This document shows positions 34,961-44,092 of a DNA stretch of 64,000 nt, piece after piece. Each line of letters begins with the position of its first letter. Positions within the stretch are counted from its first letter, which is position 1. This DNA comes from T3SED10-260 sp035363255 (lineage in GTDB: Bacteria; Caldisericota; Caldisericia; UBA6126), in contig DAOSES010000013.1 in NCBI GenBank assembly GCA_035363255.1, positions 3,530 through 67,529 on the forward strand, in the 5' to 3' direction. The notes under the pieces were generated by a model. That model did not search any database. It was not told the DNA's origin and saw only the letters and a program-made list of their open reading frames with translations. A program made the translations under genes and the position numbers.

Positions 34961-36808
34961 ATGAAATCAATAAATGAAAAAAAAAGCTTGCGGAGTTTTA
35001 AAGGAGACCAGAATATATTCTGGGATGGTTTTTTATGTGATGTAGCTTTGTCTGCATATCTGAAGGATCAATATCCTGATGTTTCTTCTACCTATTTTAT
35101 TCATGACGAAAAATTAGGTACCCCTGATTTAAATTGGGCATATTATTCAGCTTCAGGATCAAAAGATTTTTTGCTAAGTGACGACTATGCAGATTCTCAT
35201 GGAGATGCTTGCTATATCAACCTGGATGTTTCAGAAGGTTTGTTCTACCTACCTGCCTTGGACCTGGATACTCTCAGTCGGTGGGGGGTTCCTATTCATG
35301 CCTTGGCGAGAGAGTTTGCCCGTCAGCGCAAGAAACTTGATCCAGACTTTATCCAACGAGCAACCCTTCTTGGCTTGAATCTGAATACCTGTCTTGAGCA
35401 TTATGAAGATGATGATGAGTTGCCGAAAGATATGCGAGAATATTTTTGCTATCACCCCCAGGAAAAAATCTATTATCTTTTCAGCAAAGCTCAAGGTAGG
35501 AAAGGAATTGTTCCTTGCCGAGATAGTAATCGCTTATTTAGCTCGATTAAGCTTTCTGAAAGCAATTTGATCCCCCAACTCAAACTGCTCTTTCAATCCT
35601 ATTGTGTTGACAAGCTTATCGAGCAAAGTACGAGCAGTGAACAAAAGCAAGCAATCCTTCACCGGGTTCAAAAACTTTATACCTGTTTAAACGAAAAACT
35701 ACCATCCCATTCAAGCCTTTTAGATCTCGAACAAGAAGCTTTTGCTTATTTTCTAAAAGAACTTCAGCTCAACGTGGATATCAAGTTGGAACATTCCAGC
35801 GATATTTTTGTAAATCCTGAGAAATTCGATATCACACATCGTTTTTTTGATCTTGCCCGTCATCACAGTGAAATGTTTTCTGAAAGCTACAACCAGGCGC
35901 TTCATATCGAAAAAAAGGCAATTCAGCGTATCAAAGCTGACTCCCATTTTATTCCCCTTCCCTACTATTTTCTGCAAGATCTTCCAGATGGGCGCTACCG
36001 TTATCCCATATATCTCTCCCTTCTTGATCGATCCCTTTGGATAAAAAAATCACAAAGCCTGGAATTAGTCTCATCTGATGCCCAAACTCCAAAGGGTATC
36101 ATTGGAAAAGCCATGCCTTTTTTAAATGAGTTATGCACCAGCCCTTTTTTTATGGCTATGCCAGAAGAGGGTTCCAAATACGCTTCTGCCTGCAAAGTCT
36201 GGGCTCAGTTACTCCGCAAGGAAGGTTTGAGTTTGCCCGAATGCTCTGCTATTCGTATCAGTCTTAACGCTCTCGACCATTTAGCTCTTGCAGAGCCTTG
36301 TCAGATCCGCATGCCTTTATACCTTCAACACGCCTTTGGCAAAGAAATTAGCAATATCCAACTTGCTCAAAGCTGGAGAGGAGTAGTCCAGGACGCAGAA
36401 AAACTCTTGCTCTTTTTTCAAGCTTTTCAACATGGTCAAGAGGTCAAGTTTCTTCGACTTTGGTTGGACGGTTTTTTAGAGATCGAAATCAAGGACTTAT
36501 TGGAAAAGTATATGGATCCCCAAAGTAAAAAACTTTTATCTGAATTGTACCAGGAATTCACTCATCTTCATGCTCAGAGGATTAAGCAAAATTTCAACTG
36601 GCAAAGAGAACATGCGGAAAGGTATCAGACCCTTCAATTTGAAATGAGGATACTCATCAGTTTTTTTAAAAGAAATCTTCTTCAATGGATGCAGGGTCTT
36701 CCTTACCTAAATCATCGTCCCTATTTTTTGGGATTTTTTTTGTTTTTTGGGGAATCATTTATTAGAACATGGTTAAAAAAAGTAACCTTTCGTTGGGAAA
36801 GGTGGTAA
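34961..36808 (+). CDS. Unknown protein, 615 aa
   Basis: I do not recognise this family. It is long, acidic in its first third, without a signal peptide, and ends in a hydrophobic/aromatic stretch (FLGFFLFFGESF) and a basic tail (KKVTFRWERW), which might dip into the membrane. A cluster EDDDELPKD lies near residue 150. No nuclease, kinase or transferase motif is seen. No Shine-Dalgarno is present before the ATG, and a TATAAT box ends seven bases upstream, so the mRNA may be leaderless. It is followed by the HtrA gene on the same strand, 33 bp away. A role in envelope quality control with HtrA is only a positional guess. Confidence 0.7.
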   Translation: MKSINEKKSLRSFKGDQNIFWDGFLCDVALSAYLKDQYPDVSSTYFIHDEKLGTPDLNWAYYSASGSKDFLLSDDYADSHGDACYINLDVSEGLFYLPALDLDTLSRWGVPIHALAREFARQRKKLDPDFIQRATLLGLNLNTCLEHYEDDDELPKDMREYFCYHPQEKIYYLFSKAQGRKGIVPCRDSNRLFSSIKLSESNLIPQLKLLFQSYCVDKLIEQSTSSEQKQAILHRVQKLYTCLNEKLPSHSSLLDLEQEAFAYFLKELQLNVDIKLEHSSDIFVNPEKFDITHRFFDLARHHSEMFSESYNQALHIEKKAIQRIKADSHFIPLPYYFLQDLPDGRYRYPIYLSLLDRSLWIKKSQSLELVSSDAQTPKGIIGKAMPFLNELCTSPFFMAMPEEGSKYASACKVWAQLLRKEGLSLPECSAIRISLNALDHLALAEPCQIRMPLYLQHAFGKEISNIQLAQSWRGVVQDAEKLLLFFQAFQHGQEVKFLRLWLDGFLEIEIKDLLEKYMDPQSKKLLSELYQEFTHLHAQRIKQNFNWQREHAERYQTLQFEMRILISFFKRNLLQWMQGLPYLNHRPYFLGFFLFFGESFIRTWLKKVTFRWERW

Positions 36809-36841
36809 TAAGTAAAGAATTAATTGTATCAGGAGGTACGT

Positions 36842-38101
36842 ATGATGAATGATGTAGAAACCCTGCACCAGCAAACTCAAGAGGTGCCAGTCAAAGCACC
36901 TAAAGCCAGGAATTCCTTTACAGCCAAAATTATCGCAGGTATGGCACTTTTTCTTATCGGAAGCCTTATCGGCAGTATGATGTCAATTTTATGGGTGGCT
37001 TATGAGCCCTCCTTTCTCCCTCCCCCTCCCTTCCTAAATCCTCAACCCCAGATTTCCAAAAACCCCATCCAATTGCCTATTGAAGGAAATGGACAAACAC
37101 AGAGCATAGTCATGATCGCTGGCGAAGCCAGTAAGGCTGTAGTTCGTATTGATGCTTATCGACAAAGCAGAGCTGGGCTTCAAGGAGGCTTTGGTTCAGG
37201 CTTTATTGTCAGCCCCGAAGGTTATATTATGACCAATGCCCATGTCATTGAGAATGCTCAATCCATCAAAGTCACCATCAAATCAGGTGAAGTGTTTGAT
37301 GCAATGATTGTAGGGCAAGACAGCATTTCCGATATCGCTCTGGTTAAAATAGAAGCTCGTAACCTTCCAGTACTTGCCTTTGCAGATTCAGACCAGGTGC
37401 TTGTGGGAGAAACCGTAGTAGCTATAGGCAATCCATTTGGCTACGACTATACCGTCACTTCAGGGGTAGTCTCCGCCATTCAGCGGGATATCAATCCTCC
37501 CCAATCTACACAACCCAGTCAGCCTCAACAGGATGAGTTGCCTTTCTTTTTTGGTTTACCTTTCAACATTCAACCCCCAGCTCAACAACCAAGCCAAAGC
37601 AGTCCATCGATCCCCATGGTGGGCATCATCCAGACCGATGCCGCCATCAATCCTGGCAACAGCGGGGGTCCCTTGATGAACCTCAACGGTGAAGTCATTG
37701 GAGTCAATTTTCTTATCGATGCTCAAGGCCAGGGCTTGGGCTTTGCAGTCTCTTCCAATATTGCCAAAAAAGTTGCCCACGATCTTATCGATTATGGCAC
37801 CGTTTCCTGGGCAAGTCTTGGCTTAGTCATTTCCGACAACAATCCTGAAGTTCAGGCAAAACTTGGGCTCAAGACGGCGGAAGGGGTAGTAGTGGTTGAA
37901 GTACCCGCCGGAAAAGCACGAGATGCTGGCATCAAAAAGAACGATGTTATTGTACTCTTTGAGGGAGAAAAGTTTTCAAAAGGGGAAGAGCTTATCTCCA
38001 AGATCCGAAACAAAAATGTTGGTGATAAAGTGGAACTTACCGTCAACCGCGCAGGTAAAGAAATTAAAATTACTGCTGAATTGGGAGAGCTACGTCGCTA
38101 A
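36842..38101 (+). CDS. HtrA/DegP-type serine protease with PDZ domain
   Basis: I chose the ATG at 36842 because it has AGGAGG five bases upstream. A cytoplasmic tail of about 30 residues leads to one transmembrane helix, then a Pro-rich linker. The trypsin-like domain has the full triad: His134 (TNAHVI), Asp164 (SDIALVK) and Ser274 (NPGNSGGPL). A Gln/Pro/Ser-rich insert lies at about 217-258. One PDZ domain forms the C-terminus. It degrades or refolds envelope proteins in other bacteria. It shares its last base with the start of the GNAT gene (TAATG). Confidence 0.95.
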   Translation: MMNDVETLHQQTQEVPVKAPKARNSFTAKIIAGMALFLIGSLIGSMMSILWVAYEPSFLPPPPFLNPQPQISKNPIQLPIEGNGQTQSIVMIAGEASKAVVRIDAYRQSRAGLQGGFGSGFIVSPEGYIMTNAHVIENAQSIKVTIKSGEVFDAMIVGQDSISDIALVKIEARNLPVLAFADSDQVLVGETVVAIGNPFGYDYTVTSGVVSAIQRDINPPQSTQPSQPQQDELPFFFGLPFNIQPPAQQPSQSSPSIPMVGIIQTDAAINPGNSGGPLMNLNGEVIGVNFLIDAQGQGLGFAVSSNIAKKVAHDLIDYGTVSWASLGLVISDNNPEVQAKLGLKTAEGVVVVEVPAGKARDAGIKKNDVIVLFEGEKFSKGEELISKIRNKNVGDKVELTVNRAGKEIKITAELGELRR

Positions 38102-38817
38102 TGCTTCCCGAGGGTTTTGAGATTCGCCCCATAGTTGACAAAGAAGACTATTCCGAGTGCGAGAAGATTCAAATGAGCATTTCTCCGCTCAATGAAGTAG
38201 GGATTGTTCCTGCTTATTTGATGGAAATAACCACTCGTCACGGAGGAATTAGTCTGGGTCTATACGATCATGGCAAGCTGGTGGGTTTTTCATATGCTTT
38301 TCCAGCCTATACCAAAAAGAATGGATACTATCTCTTTAGCGATACTATGGGGCTCTACCCTCCCTATCAAAAGCGATCTCTTGGTTTTGCCATGAAGCAG
38401 GAGCAATGCAGAATAGCCATCGAAAAAGGGGTTCGAAAGATGGTATGGACTTTCGATCCCCTTCTTGGCCAAAACGCCAATCTCAACTTCCGAAAACTCG
38501 GAGGCATCGTAACTCGCTATGATCTTGAAAAATACAACGAAGTATCATTAAATCTTGGCATTGTGATTCCTGCTGATCGATTTTATCTCCAATGGCAGAT
38601 TCATACCGAACGGGTTAAGAAACGTCTATTCGATCTGGAAATTCCTCGCATGCGATATCGCAAACAACTCAACTTCCACAATAGCACCAAAACCGTCCTT
38701 CAAAAGAAAACTATCAATGCCTATGGAGTTCATAAAGAAGTAAGCTTTAGAGAGCTTAAAGACATCGATCTAAGTATCACCCATAATTCTTTGGTGGTAG
38801 AAATACCCTTTGATTAA
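38101..38817 (+). CDS. GNAT acetyltransferase, cut short by an in-frame TAA
   Basis: The 238-aa product is an acetyltransferase of the predicted GNAT group COG3375. EIRPIVDKEDYSECEKIQ starts the fold, GLYDHGKLVGFSYAFPAY follows, and MGLYPPYQKRSLGFAMK is the acetyl-CoA region. It starts in the stop codon of the HtrA gene. The frame stops at 38815-38817 after EIPFD. However, the same frame continues for 73 more sense codons to 39039 with what looks like the normal C-terminus of the family. I therefore read this as a full-length gene broken by a nonsense codon. The truncated part keeps the CoA site. Confidence 0.85.
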   Translation: MLPEGFEIRPIVDKEDYSECEKIQMSISPLNEVGIVPAYLMEITTRHGGISLGLYDHGKLVGFSYAFPAYTKKNGYYLFSDTMGLYPPYQKRSLGFAMKQEQCRIAIEKGVRKMVWTFDPLLGQNANLNFRKLGGIVTRYDLEKYNEVSLNLGIVIPADRFYLQWQIHTERVKKRLFDLEIPRMRYRKQLNFHNSTKTVLQKKTINAYGVHKEVSFRELKDIDLSITHNSLVVEIPFD

Positions 38818-39039
38818 AAACAAATCAGAAATGATTTTCCCTTAATCGCACAGGATTGGCGCTTAAAAACTCGTTTGATTTTTGACCATTATATTAACCA
38901 AAAAGCCTATCGGGTCTATGAGTTTTTTCAGCTCATTGAAGCAGATGAAGTTCGAAACTTCTATCTATTGCATGCTCCCATGAATGCTGAAAATGAAAGT
39001 CTTCCCTTATTGCCCCTTGACGCTCAGGTGATAAAATGA
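38818..39039 (+). pseudogene. Separated C-terminal part of the GNAT (COG3375) gene
   Basis: Directly after the TAA, in the same frame, 73 codons read KQIRNDFPLIAQDWRLKTR and on to YRVYEFFQ, and end at TGA 39037-39039. The A.DWR...R...GYRVYEF pattern is the usual C-terminus of COG3375 proteins, where it follows an EIP.DF box. There is no start codon or ribosome site for independent translation. The last 33 bp overlap the 3' end of tyrS on the other strand. Confidence 0.8.
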
Positions 39040-40194
39040 TCGCTTTCCGACTTTTACCTTAATATTGTCTGAACTAACGATCTCAAAAAAGGGATCGGTA
39101 ATCTTTTCTTGCTCCCATTCCACTCCGCCTTGCTCAATGATGCGCTTGGCTTCACTTTTGCTTTTCACCAAACCTGCTTCAAAAAGCACAGAAAACAAGG
39201 GCCCCTTTAGATCAAGATTTAGTTCAATTTCTTGCCATTCTTCCGGTTTTTCTCTGTTTCTGAAGACTTTGATAAACTGGTCTCTGGCGCTTATTCCGTC
39301 TTCTTCTCTGGTATATTTGGAAGCTAAAAGGGTGGCTAGTTCCATTTTTAACTCCATGGGATTTTCATTTTCCAGTCGCTGTTTGATTTGCACCATTTTT
39401 TCAGGAGTAAAAAACAGCGCATATTCGTAGTATTGTGCAATGAGATGGTCTGGTACAGACATTACTTTTCCGAATATATCCTGAGCGCTTTCTGTGATTC
39501 CAATATAGTTTTTGAGGCTTTTGCTCATTTTGGCTGTTCCATCCAAACCTACCAGAAGAGGCATAGTGAGAATGATTTGTGCTTCTTGACCATAGAATTC
39601 CTGCATTTCGCGACCAAGCAAAAGGTTAAAGGTCTGATCGGACCCTCCCAACTCGACATCGGCCTGAATTGCAACTGAATCGTAGGCTTGCATCATGGGG
39701 TATAAAAACTCGTGGAGAAAAATGGCCTGCTGATTTTTGTAGCGATTGGAAAAATCTTCTCTGGCTAGGATTTGGGATAGGGTAAAATGAGCCATTATTC
39801 TGACCAATTCGTTCATGTCAATTTTAGAGAGCCATTCGCTGTTGTAGCGGATTTCGGTCTTGCTCATGTCTAAAATATGAGAAACCTGATCGAAATAGGT
39901 GCTGGCATTTTGCTTTATTTCATCCAATGACAAAGCTTTTCGAACTTTGCTTCTGCCAGAGGGGTCTCCGATCATAGCGGTAAAATCACCAATCACAAAA
40001 ACGATATCGTGCCCCAGGTCTTGAAACTGTTTTAGCTTGTGCAAGACTACAGCATGACCAAGATGGAGATCAGGAGCGGTAGGGTCTGCTCCAAGTTTGA
40101 TGCGTAATTTTTTCTTATCTCTGAGGCGTTTTTCAAATTCCTCAACATTGATAAAATCAATCGTGTGTTGTTTAATTAGTTTTGTAATCTCCAT
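39007..40194 (-). CDS. tyrS: Tyrosine--tRNA ligase
   Basis: TyrS is a class I synthetase. The HIGH-like motif reads DLHLGHAV and the KMSKS motif AKMSKSLKN. At 395 aa, with the GADPTAPDLHLGH start, it belongs to the TyrZ-like subgroup. A C-terminal S4 RNA-binding domain begins near residue 335 (VKSKSEAKRIIEQGG). The ATG has an AGGAGAAAGC site. No T-box leader is seen in the 132-bp divergent gap. It converges with, and slightly overlaps, the broken GNAT frame. Confidence 0.97.
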   Translation of the reverse strand: MEITKLIKQHTIDFINVEEFEKRLRDKKKLRIKLGADPTAPDLHLGHAVVLHKLKQFQDLGHDIVFVIGDFTAMIGDPSGRSKVRKALSLDEIKQNASTYFDQVSHILDMSKTEIRYNSEWLSKIDMNELVRIMAHFTLSQILAREDFSNRYKNQQAIFLHEFLYPMMQAYDSVAIQADVELGGSDQTFNLLLGREMQEFYGQEAQIILTMPLLVGLDGTAKMSKSLKNYIGITESAQDIFGKVMSVPDHLIAQYYEYALFFTPEKMVQIKQRLENENPMELKMELATLLASKYTREEDGISARDQFIKVFRNREKPEEWQEIELNLDLKGPLFSVLFEAGLVKSKSEAKRIIEQGGVEWEQEKITDPFFEIVSSDNIKVKVGKRSFYHLSVKGQ

Positions 40195-40283
40195 GCTTTC
40201 TCCTGTTTAGCTTTTTCTGACTTTATAATATCTTTTTTAGCATTAAAATACAAACCTGGAATAAATAGAATCGTGAAATCTTG

Positions 40284-40292
40284 TGATATAAT
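40284..40292 (+). promoter_or_regulatory. Extended -10 promoter for hutU
   Basis: TGATATAAT (TG extension plus TATAAT at 40287-40292) lies 34 bp before the hutU ATG. The -35 is not obvious. The element is the same as at 7062. Confidence 0.5.
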
Positions 40293-40326
40293 TTTTTTTT
40301 GAAGTTTTTGGAAAGGGTTTTAAAAA

Positions 40327-41982
40327 ATGGACATAAACATAAGTGCTCCCCGAGGATCACAGCTCAATTGCAAGGGTTGGATTCAGGAAGCTGCTCTACG
40401 CATGTTGATGAACAATCTTGACCGAGAAGTTGCCGAAAAACCTGAAGAACTCATAGTGTATGGAGGAACAGGCAAAGCAGCCCGTAATTGGGATTCATAT
40501 CATGCCATAATTCGCTCTCTTAAATCTTTGGAAGACGACGAAACTCTCTTAGTGCAATCTGGAAAACCAGTGGGAATATTCCGTACTTCTCCCTCTGCCC
40601 CCAGAGTCCTCATTGCCAACTCATTGCTCGTACCTGCCTGGGCAAAGTGGAATGAATTTCGTCGCCTCGAACAACTCGGTCTTACGATGTATGGTCAAAT
40701 GACTGCTGGGAGCTGGATATATATCGGTGCTCAAGGTATTTTACAAGGCACATACGAAACCTTTTCCGCAGTTGCTCAAAAAATGGGGAAAACCGACTTA
40801 AAAGGGCTTTGGGTTTTGACAGCAGGTTTGGGAGGTATGGGTGGAGCTCAACCCCTAGCAGTCACCATGAATCATGGTGTTTGCCTGGCAGTTGAAGTGG
40901 ACGAAGCACGTGCCAAAAAACGCCTCGAGACTGGATACCTTCAAGAAATATCATACGACCTTGATACCTGTTTAAGCAAAGTCCGACAAGCCGTCAAAGA
41001 GCAAAAAGCGCTTTCTATTGCTTTGATAGCTAATGCTGCGGATGTTTTTCCCGACTTGTATCGTCGAGGAGTTTATCCCGATATCGTTACCGACCAGACT
41101 TCTGCTCACGATACCCTGAATGGCTATGTCCCCAATGGGATGACCTATGCCCAGGCTCTTGAACTCAGAAAATCAAATCCTGAGGTATATATTGAAAAGG
41201 CATTGGATGCAATTGCAGTCCATGTTCAGGCAATGGTTGCTTTCAAAAAAAAGGCTTGTGTTGTATTCGATTATGGCAACAATATCCGTACGCAAGCCAA
41301 TTTACGCGGTATTTCTGATGCCTACCTGGTGCCTGGTTTTGTGCCTGAGTATATTCGTCCTTTGTTCTGCGAAGGTAAGGGTCCCTTTCGTTGGGCCGCT
41401 CTATCAGGCGATCCCAAAGATATAGCTCGTACCGATCGTGCCATATTAGAGCTATTCCCTCACAATGAAGCTTTGCGTCGATGGATCCAAAAAGCACAGG
41501 AACAAGTCAAATTTCAGGGCTTACCTTCTCGAATATGCTGGCTGGGCTATGGCGAACGAGCTGAGTTTGGTTTGCGAATCAACGAATTAGTCCGCAAGGG
41601 CGAAATCACCTGCCCTATCGTCATTGGTCGCGACCATCTCGATACTGGCTCTGTTGCATCTCCCTACCGAGAAACAGAAGATATGATGGATGGCTCTGAT
41701 GCCATAGCTGATTGGCCCATCCTCAATGCTTTGCTCAATACCTCTTGTGGTGCTTCCTGGGTTTCAGTACATCATGGCGGTGGAGTAGGTATTGGTTATT
41801 CACTCCATGCTGGTATGGTAGTAGTTGCTGATGGCACCGATTCGCAGGCAAAAAGCCTTGAACGTGTTTTAACTGCAGATCCTGGCAGTGGTGTGATGCG
41901 TCATGCAGATGCAGGATACGATATTGCAATTAATACCGCCAAAACAAAAGGGGTTAAGATCCCCATGATGGGAGACAAATAA
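40327..41982 (+). CDS. hutU: Urocanate hydratase
   Basis: HutU turns urocanate into imidazolone propionate, the second step of histidine breakdown, with tightly bound NAD. The 551-aa length is standard. The N-terminus has APRGSQLNCKGWIQEAALRM, and YGGTGKAARNWDSY follows. The dinucleotide region is TAGLGGMGGAQPLA. The catalytic cysteine region near residue 405 reads LPSRICWLGYGER, and a C-terminal HHGGGVGIGYS is present. No hutH, hutI or formimidoyl enzyme is nearby. It lies 1 bp before the oxoamine synthase gene. Confidence 0.97.
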   Translation: MDINISAPRGSQLNCKGWIQEAALRMLMNNLDREVAEKPEELIVYGGTGKAARNWDSYHAIIRSLKSLEDDETLLVQSGKPVGIFRTSPSAPRVLIANSLLVPAWAKWNEFRRLEQLGLTMYGQMTAGSWIYIGAQGILQGTYETFSAVAQKMGKTDLKGLWVLTAGLGGMGGAQPLAVTMNHGVCLAVEVDEARAKKRLETGYLQEISYDLDTCLSKVRQAVKEQKALSIALIANAADVFPDLYRRGVYPDIVTDQTSAHDTLNGYVPNGMTYAQALELRKSNPEVYIEKALDAIAVHVQAMVAFKKKACVVFDYGNNIRTQANLRGISDAYLVPGFVPEYIRPLFCEGKGPFRWAALSGDPKDIARTDRAILELFPHNEALRRWIQKAQEQVKFQGLPSRICWLGYGERAEFGLRINELVRKGEITCPIVIGRDHLDTGSVASPYRETEDMMDGSDAIADWPILNALLNTSCGASWVSVHHGGGVGIGYSLHAGMVVVADGTDSQAKSLERVLTADPGSGVMRHADAGYDIAINTAKTKGVKIPMMGDK

Positions 41983-41983
41983 C

Positions 41984-43168
41984 ATGAGAAATTACCCAAA
42001 AGCTGTTTATGAACTAAACGAACGTGTTGATAAAGCCATCCAGGATGATCTTTACTTCTACCTTCAACAAATCGACCGCATCGAAGATCCTTTTGTTTAC
42101 GTCAATGGCAAAAAAATGATCATGCTTGCCAGCTATAGCTATCTCAGCCTTCTCCAGCACCCTCGCATTAATCAGCTTGCAAAAGAGGCTATCGATCAGT
42201 ATGGAACCGGCACCCATGGCGTGAGGATACTCGCTGGTACCGAGCCTATCCACAATCAACTCGAAAAAACGATCGCCCGATTCAAGAAAAGAGAAGAAGC
42301 CGTTGTTTTTTCCAGTGGGTATGTTGCCAATCTAACCACCATATCCTCTTTGTTCCACAAAGGCGATGTTGTGATTTGTGACAAATTCGATCACGCCAGC
42401 ATTGTGGATGGTTGTTTGCTCTCAGGAGCTGAGTTTTTACGTTTCAATCATAATAGCCTGACTGACCTGGAGCGAGTGCTAAAAAAATCTGAAAGCTATC
42501 GTAATCGATGTATCATCATCGACTCCGTCTATAGCATGGATGGTGATATAGCTCCTCTTCCCGACATTGTAGAATTAGCCAAAAAGTATGGTGCGTTGCT
42601 TTATGTGGATGAAGCCCATTCTATGGGAGTACTCGGAGAAAATGGTACCGGCATCGAAGAATATTTCAATATCGAGGGTTCGGTAGATATCCTGATGGGA
42701 ACTATGAGCAAAGTATTACCCGGTATAGGGGGGTATGTTGCTGGCGACAAAATACTAATCAATTTTTTAAAACATATTTCACGTGCCTTTGTGTTTTCTG
42801 CAGCTTTGCCTCCTCCAGTAGTTGCCGCTGGGATAGGTTTTTTTGAAGTACTCGAACAAGAAAAATGGAGAATCAAAAAACTTAACGACAACATCCATTA
42901 TTTTATACGTCGCCTCAACGAAGAAGGATTCAACACCCTTCAATCCCAAACTGCTATTATCCCACTCATCATTGGCGACGAAGAAAAAACCATGAAAACT
43001 ACTCGATTCATGCAAGATAGAGGCATTTTTGTCCTACCCATACTTCCTCCAGCTGTTCCTCCCAATACTGCTCGTCTCAGGATGAATGTATGCGCAGCCA
43101 TGGACAAGGAGCATCTGGATCTTGTGATCGATACGCTTGTAGAAGCCAAGAAATTGTTTCAAATTTAA
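41984..43168 (+). CDS. Alpha-oxoamine synthase family PLP enzyme (glycine C-acetyltransferase/BioF-like)
   Basis: The fold-type I enzyme condenses an amino acid with an acyl-CoA. The features are YGTGTHGVRILAGT, the YVDEAHSMGVLGENG aspartate/histidine box and the PLP-lysine box GTMSKVLPGIGGYVAG. The lysine box differs from the usual GTFSKAFGG or GTLGKALGG, so I do not choose between Kbl, BioF and serine palmitoyltransferase-like roles. The 394-aa length is normal. It is directly coupled to hutU (1-bp gap) and 18 bp before lgt. Confidence 0.88.
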   Translation: MRNYPKAVYELNERVDKAIQDDLYFYLQQIDRIEDPFVYVNGKKMIMLASYSYLSLLQHPRINQLAKEAIDQYGTGTHGVRILAGTEPIHNQLEKTIARFKKREEAVVFSSGYVANLTTISSLFHKGDVVICDKFDHASIVDGCLLSGAEFLRFNHNSLTDLERVLKKSESYRNRCIIIDSVYSMDGDIAPLPDIVELAKKYGALLYVDEAHSMGVLGENGTGIEEYFNIEGSVDILMGTMSKVLPGIGGYVAGDKILINFLKHISRAFVFSAALPPPVVAAGIGFFEVLEQEKWRIKKLNDNIHYFIRRLNEEGFNTLQSQTAIIPLIIGDEEKTMKTTRFMQDRGIFVLPILPPAVPPNTARLRMNVCAAMDKEHLDLVIDTLVEAKKLFQI

Positions 43169-43186
43169 TATTTCAGGGGGTGTGAA

Positions 43187-44038
43187 TTGTTTCCTATCAT
43201 TGCAAACTTTGGGCGAATTACCATTTACAGTTATGGTTTTTTTATATCGCTTGCTATCATTGTCAGCTTTTTCATTGCCAATCGTCGCATAAAAAAGCTG
43301 GGACTCACCACCGACGATTTGCTTGATTTGTTGCTATATCTTCTCATCGGATGCATCATAGGTGCTAAACTATTATTCATCCTCACCAACAATTTCATGT
43401 ATTATCTCAACAATCCTCTTGAAATATTCCTTTCCGGAGGCACAGGATTTTCCTTTTTCGGGATTATCCCCGCAGGAATACTAATTTCTTGGTGGTATGC
43501 TCGAAAGAAAAAAATCAATTTCTGGGCACTCCTTGATGTATTAGCTTTGAGTGTGATGATGGGATATGCGATTGGTCGCATCGGCTGTTTTCTCAATGGT
43601 TGTTGTTTTGGTTTGCCAGTCAATCCATTTCTACCTTCCAGTCATGTCGGTTGCGTGTTTCCACACGTCGATTCTTATGCCAGGTATCCCACCCAGTTAT
43701 TCATTTTTGCTGGAGCTTCAATTTCGTATTTCATTCTTCGCTGGATTGATCGTATCAAAAAGTTCTATGGTGCTACTTTTTCTTCTTTCTTCATTCTATA
43801 TGCCATAGTAACGCTTGTAGTTGATTTTTACCGCGATATGCATCGCTACGCTCCCCTCAATCTTACCATGAGCCAATACTTATCGATTCTGCTCATTCCT
43901 TTAGGTATCGTTCTGCTCATAGTTTTCTCTAACACTCAAACCATTATTCAAATTGAGGGAGCTCAGGAAAGTAAAGTTGCTACGGTGATAGACAATGCCG
44001 ACTTCTCAGAAGAAGACAACGAAGTTTATATTGATTAA
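43187..44038 (+). CDS. lgt: Prolipoprotein diacylglyceryl transferase
   Basis: Lgt attaches diacylglycerol to lipobox cysteines, which is relevant to the many lipoproteins in this window. The 283-aa membrane protein has seven hydrophobic segments, an early YSYGFFISLA segment and the signature GRIGCFLNGCCFG. The periplasmic loop and the final helix pair are present. The start is TTG (43187) behind AGGGGG. A perfect terminator follows at 44053-44082. Confidence 0.95.
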   Translation: MFPIIANFGRITIYSYGFFISLAIIVSFFIANRRIKKLGLTTDDLLDLLLYLLIGCIIGAKLLFILTNNFMYYLNNPLEIFLSGGTGFSFFGIIPAGILISWWYARKKKINFWALLDVLALSVMMGYAIGRIGCFLNGCCFGLPVNPFLPSSHVGCVFPHVDSYARYPTQLFIFAGASISYFILRWIDRIKKFYGATFSSFFILYAIVTLVVDFYRDMHRYAPLNLTMSQYLSILLIPLGIVLLIVFSNTQTIIQIEGAQESKVATVIDNADFSEEDNEVYID

Positions 44039-44041
44039 GCA

Positions 44042-44091
44042 ATAAAAAAAAAGGGGGTAGGAGCAGTAAAGCTCCTACCCCCTTTTTTTTT
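44042..44091. terminator. Bidirectional terminator between lgt and glnA
   Basis: A perfect 12-bp stem (GGGGGTAGGAGC, 44053-44064, with 44071-44082) has a 6-nt loop. An A-run on one side and a T-run on the other make it work on both strands. The stem can extend through the A/T runs. Confidence 0.95.
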
Positions 44092-44092
44092 A

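Noticed and set aside
38815..38820. Programmed stop-codon readthrough in the GNAT gene as the preferred explanation
   Set aside because: TAA followed by A is a strong stop and no readthrough signal is seen, so a nonsense mutation or sequence error is more likely.
40195..40326. T-box leader for tyrS
   Set aside because: The 132-bp divergent gap is too short and contains no T-box motif.
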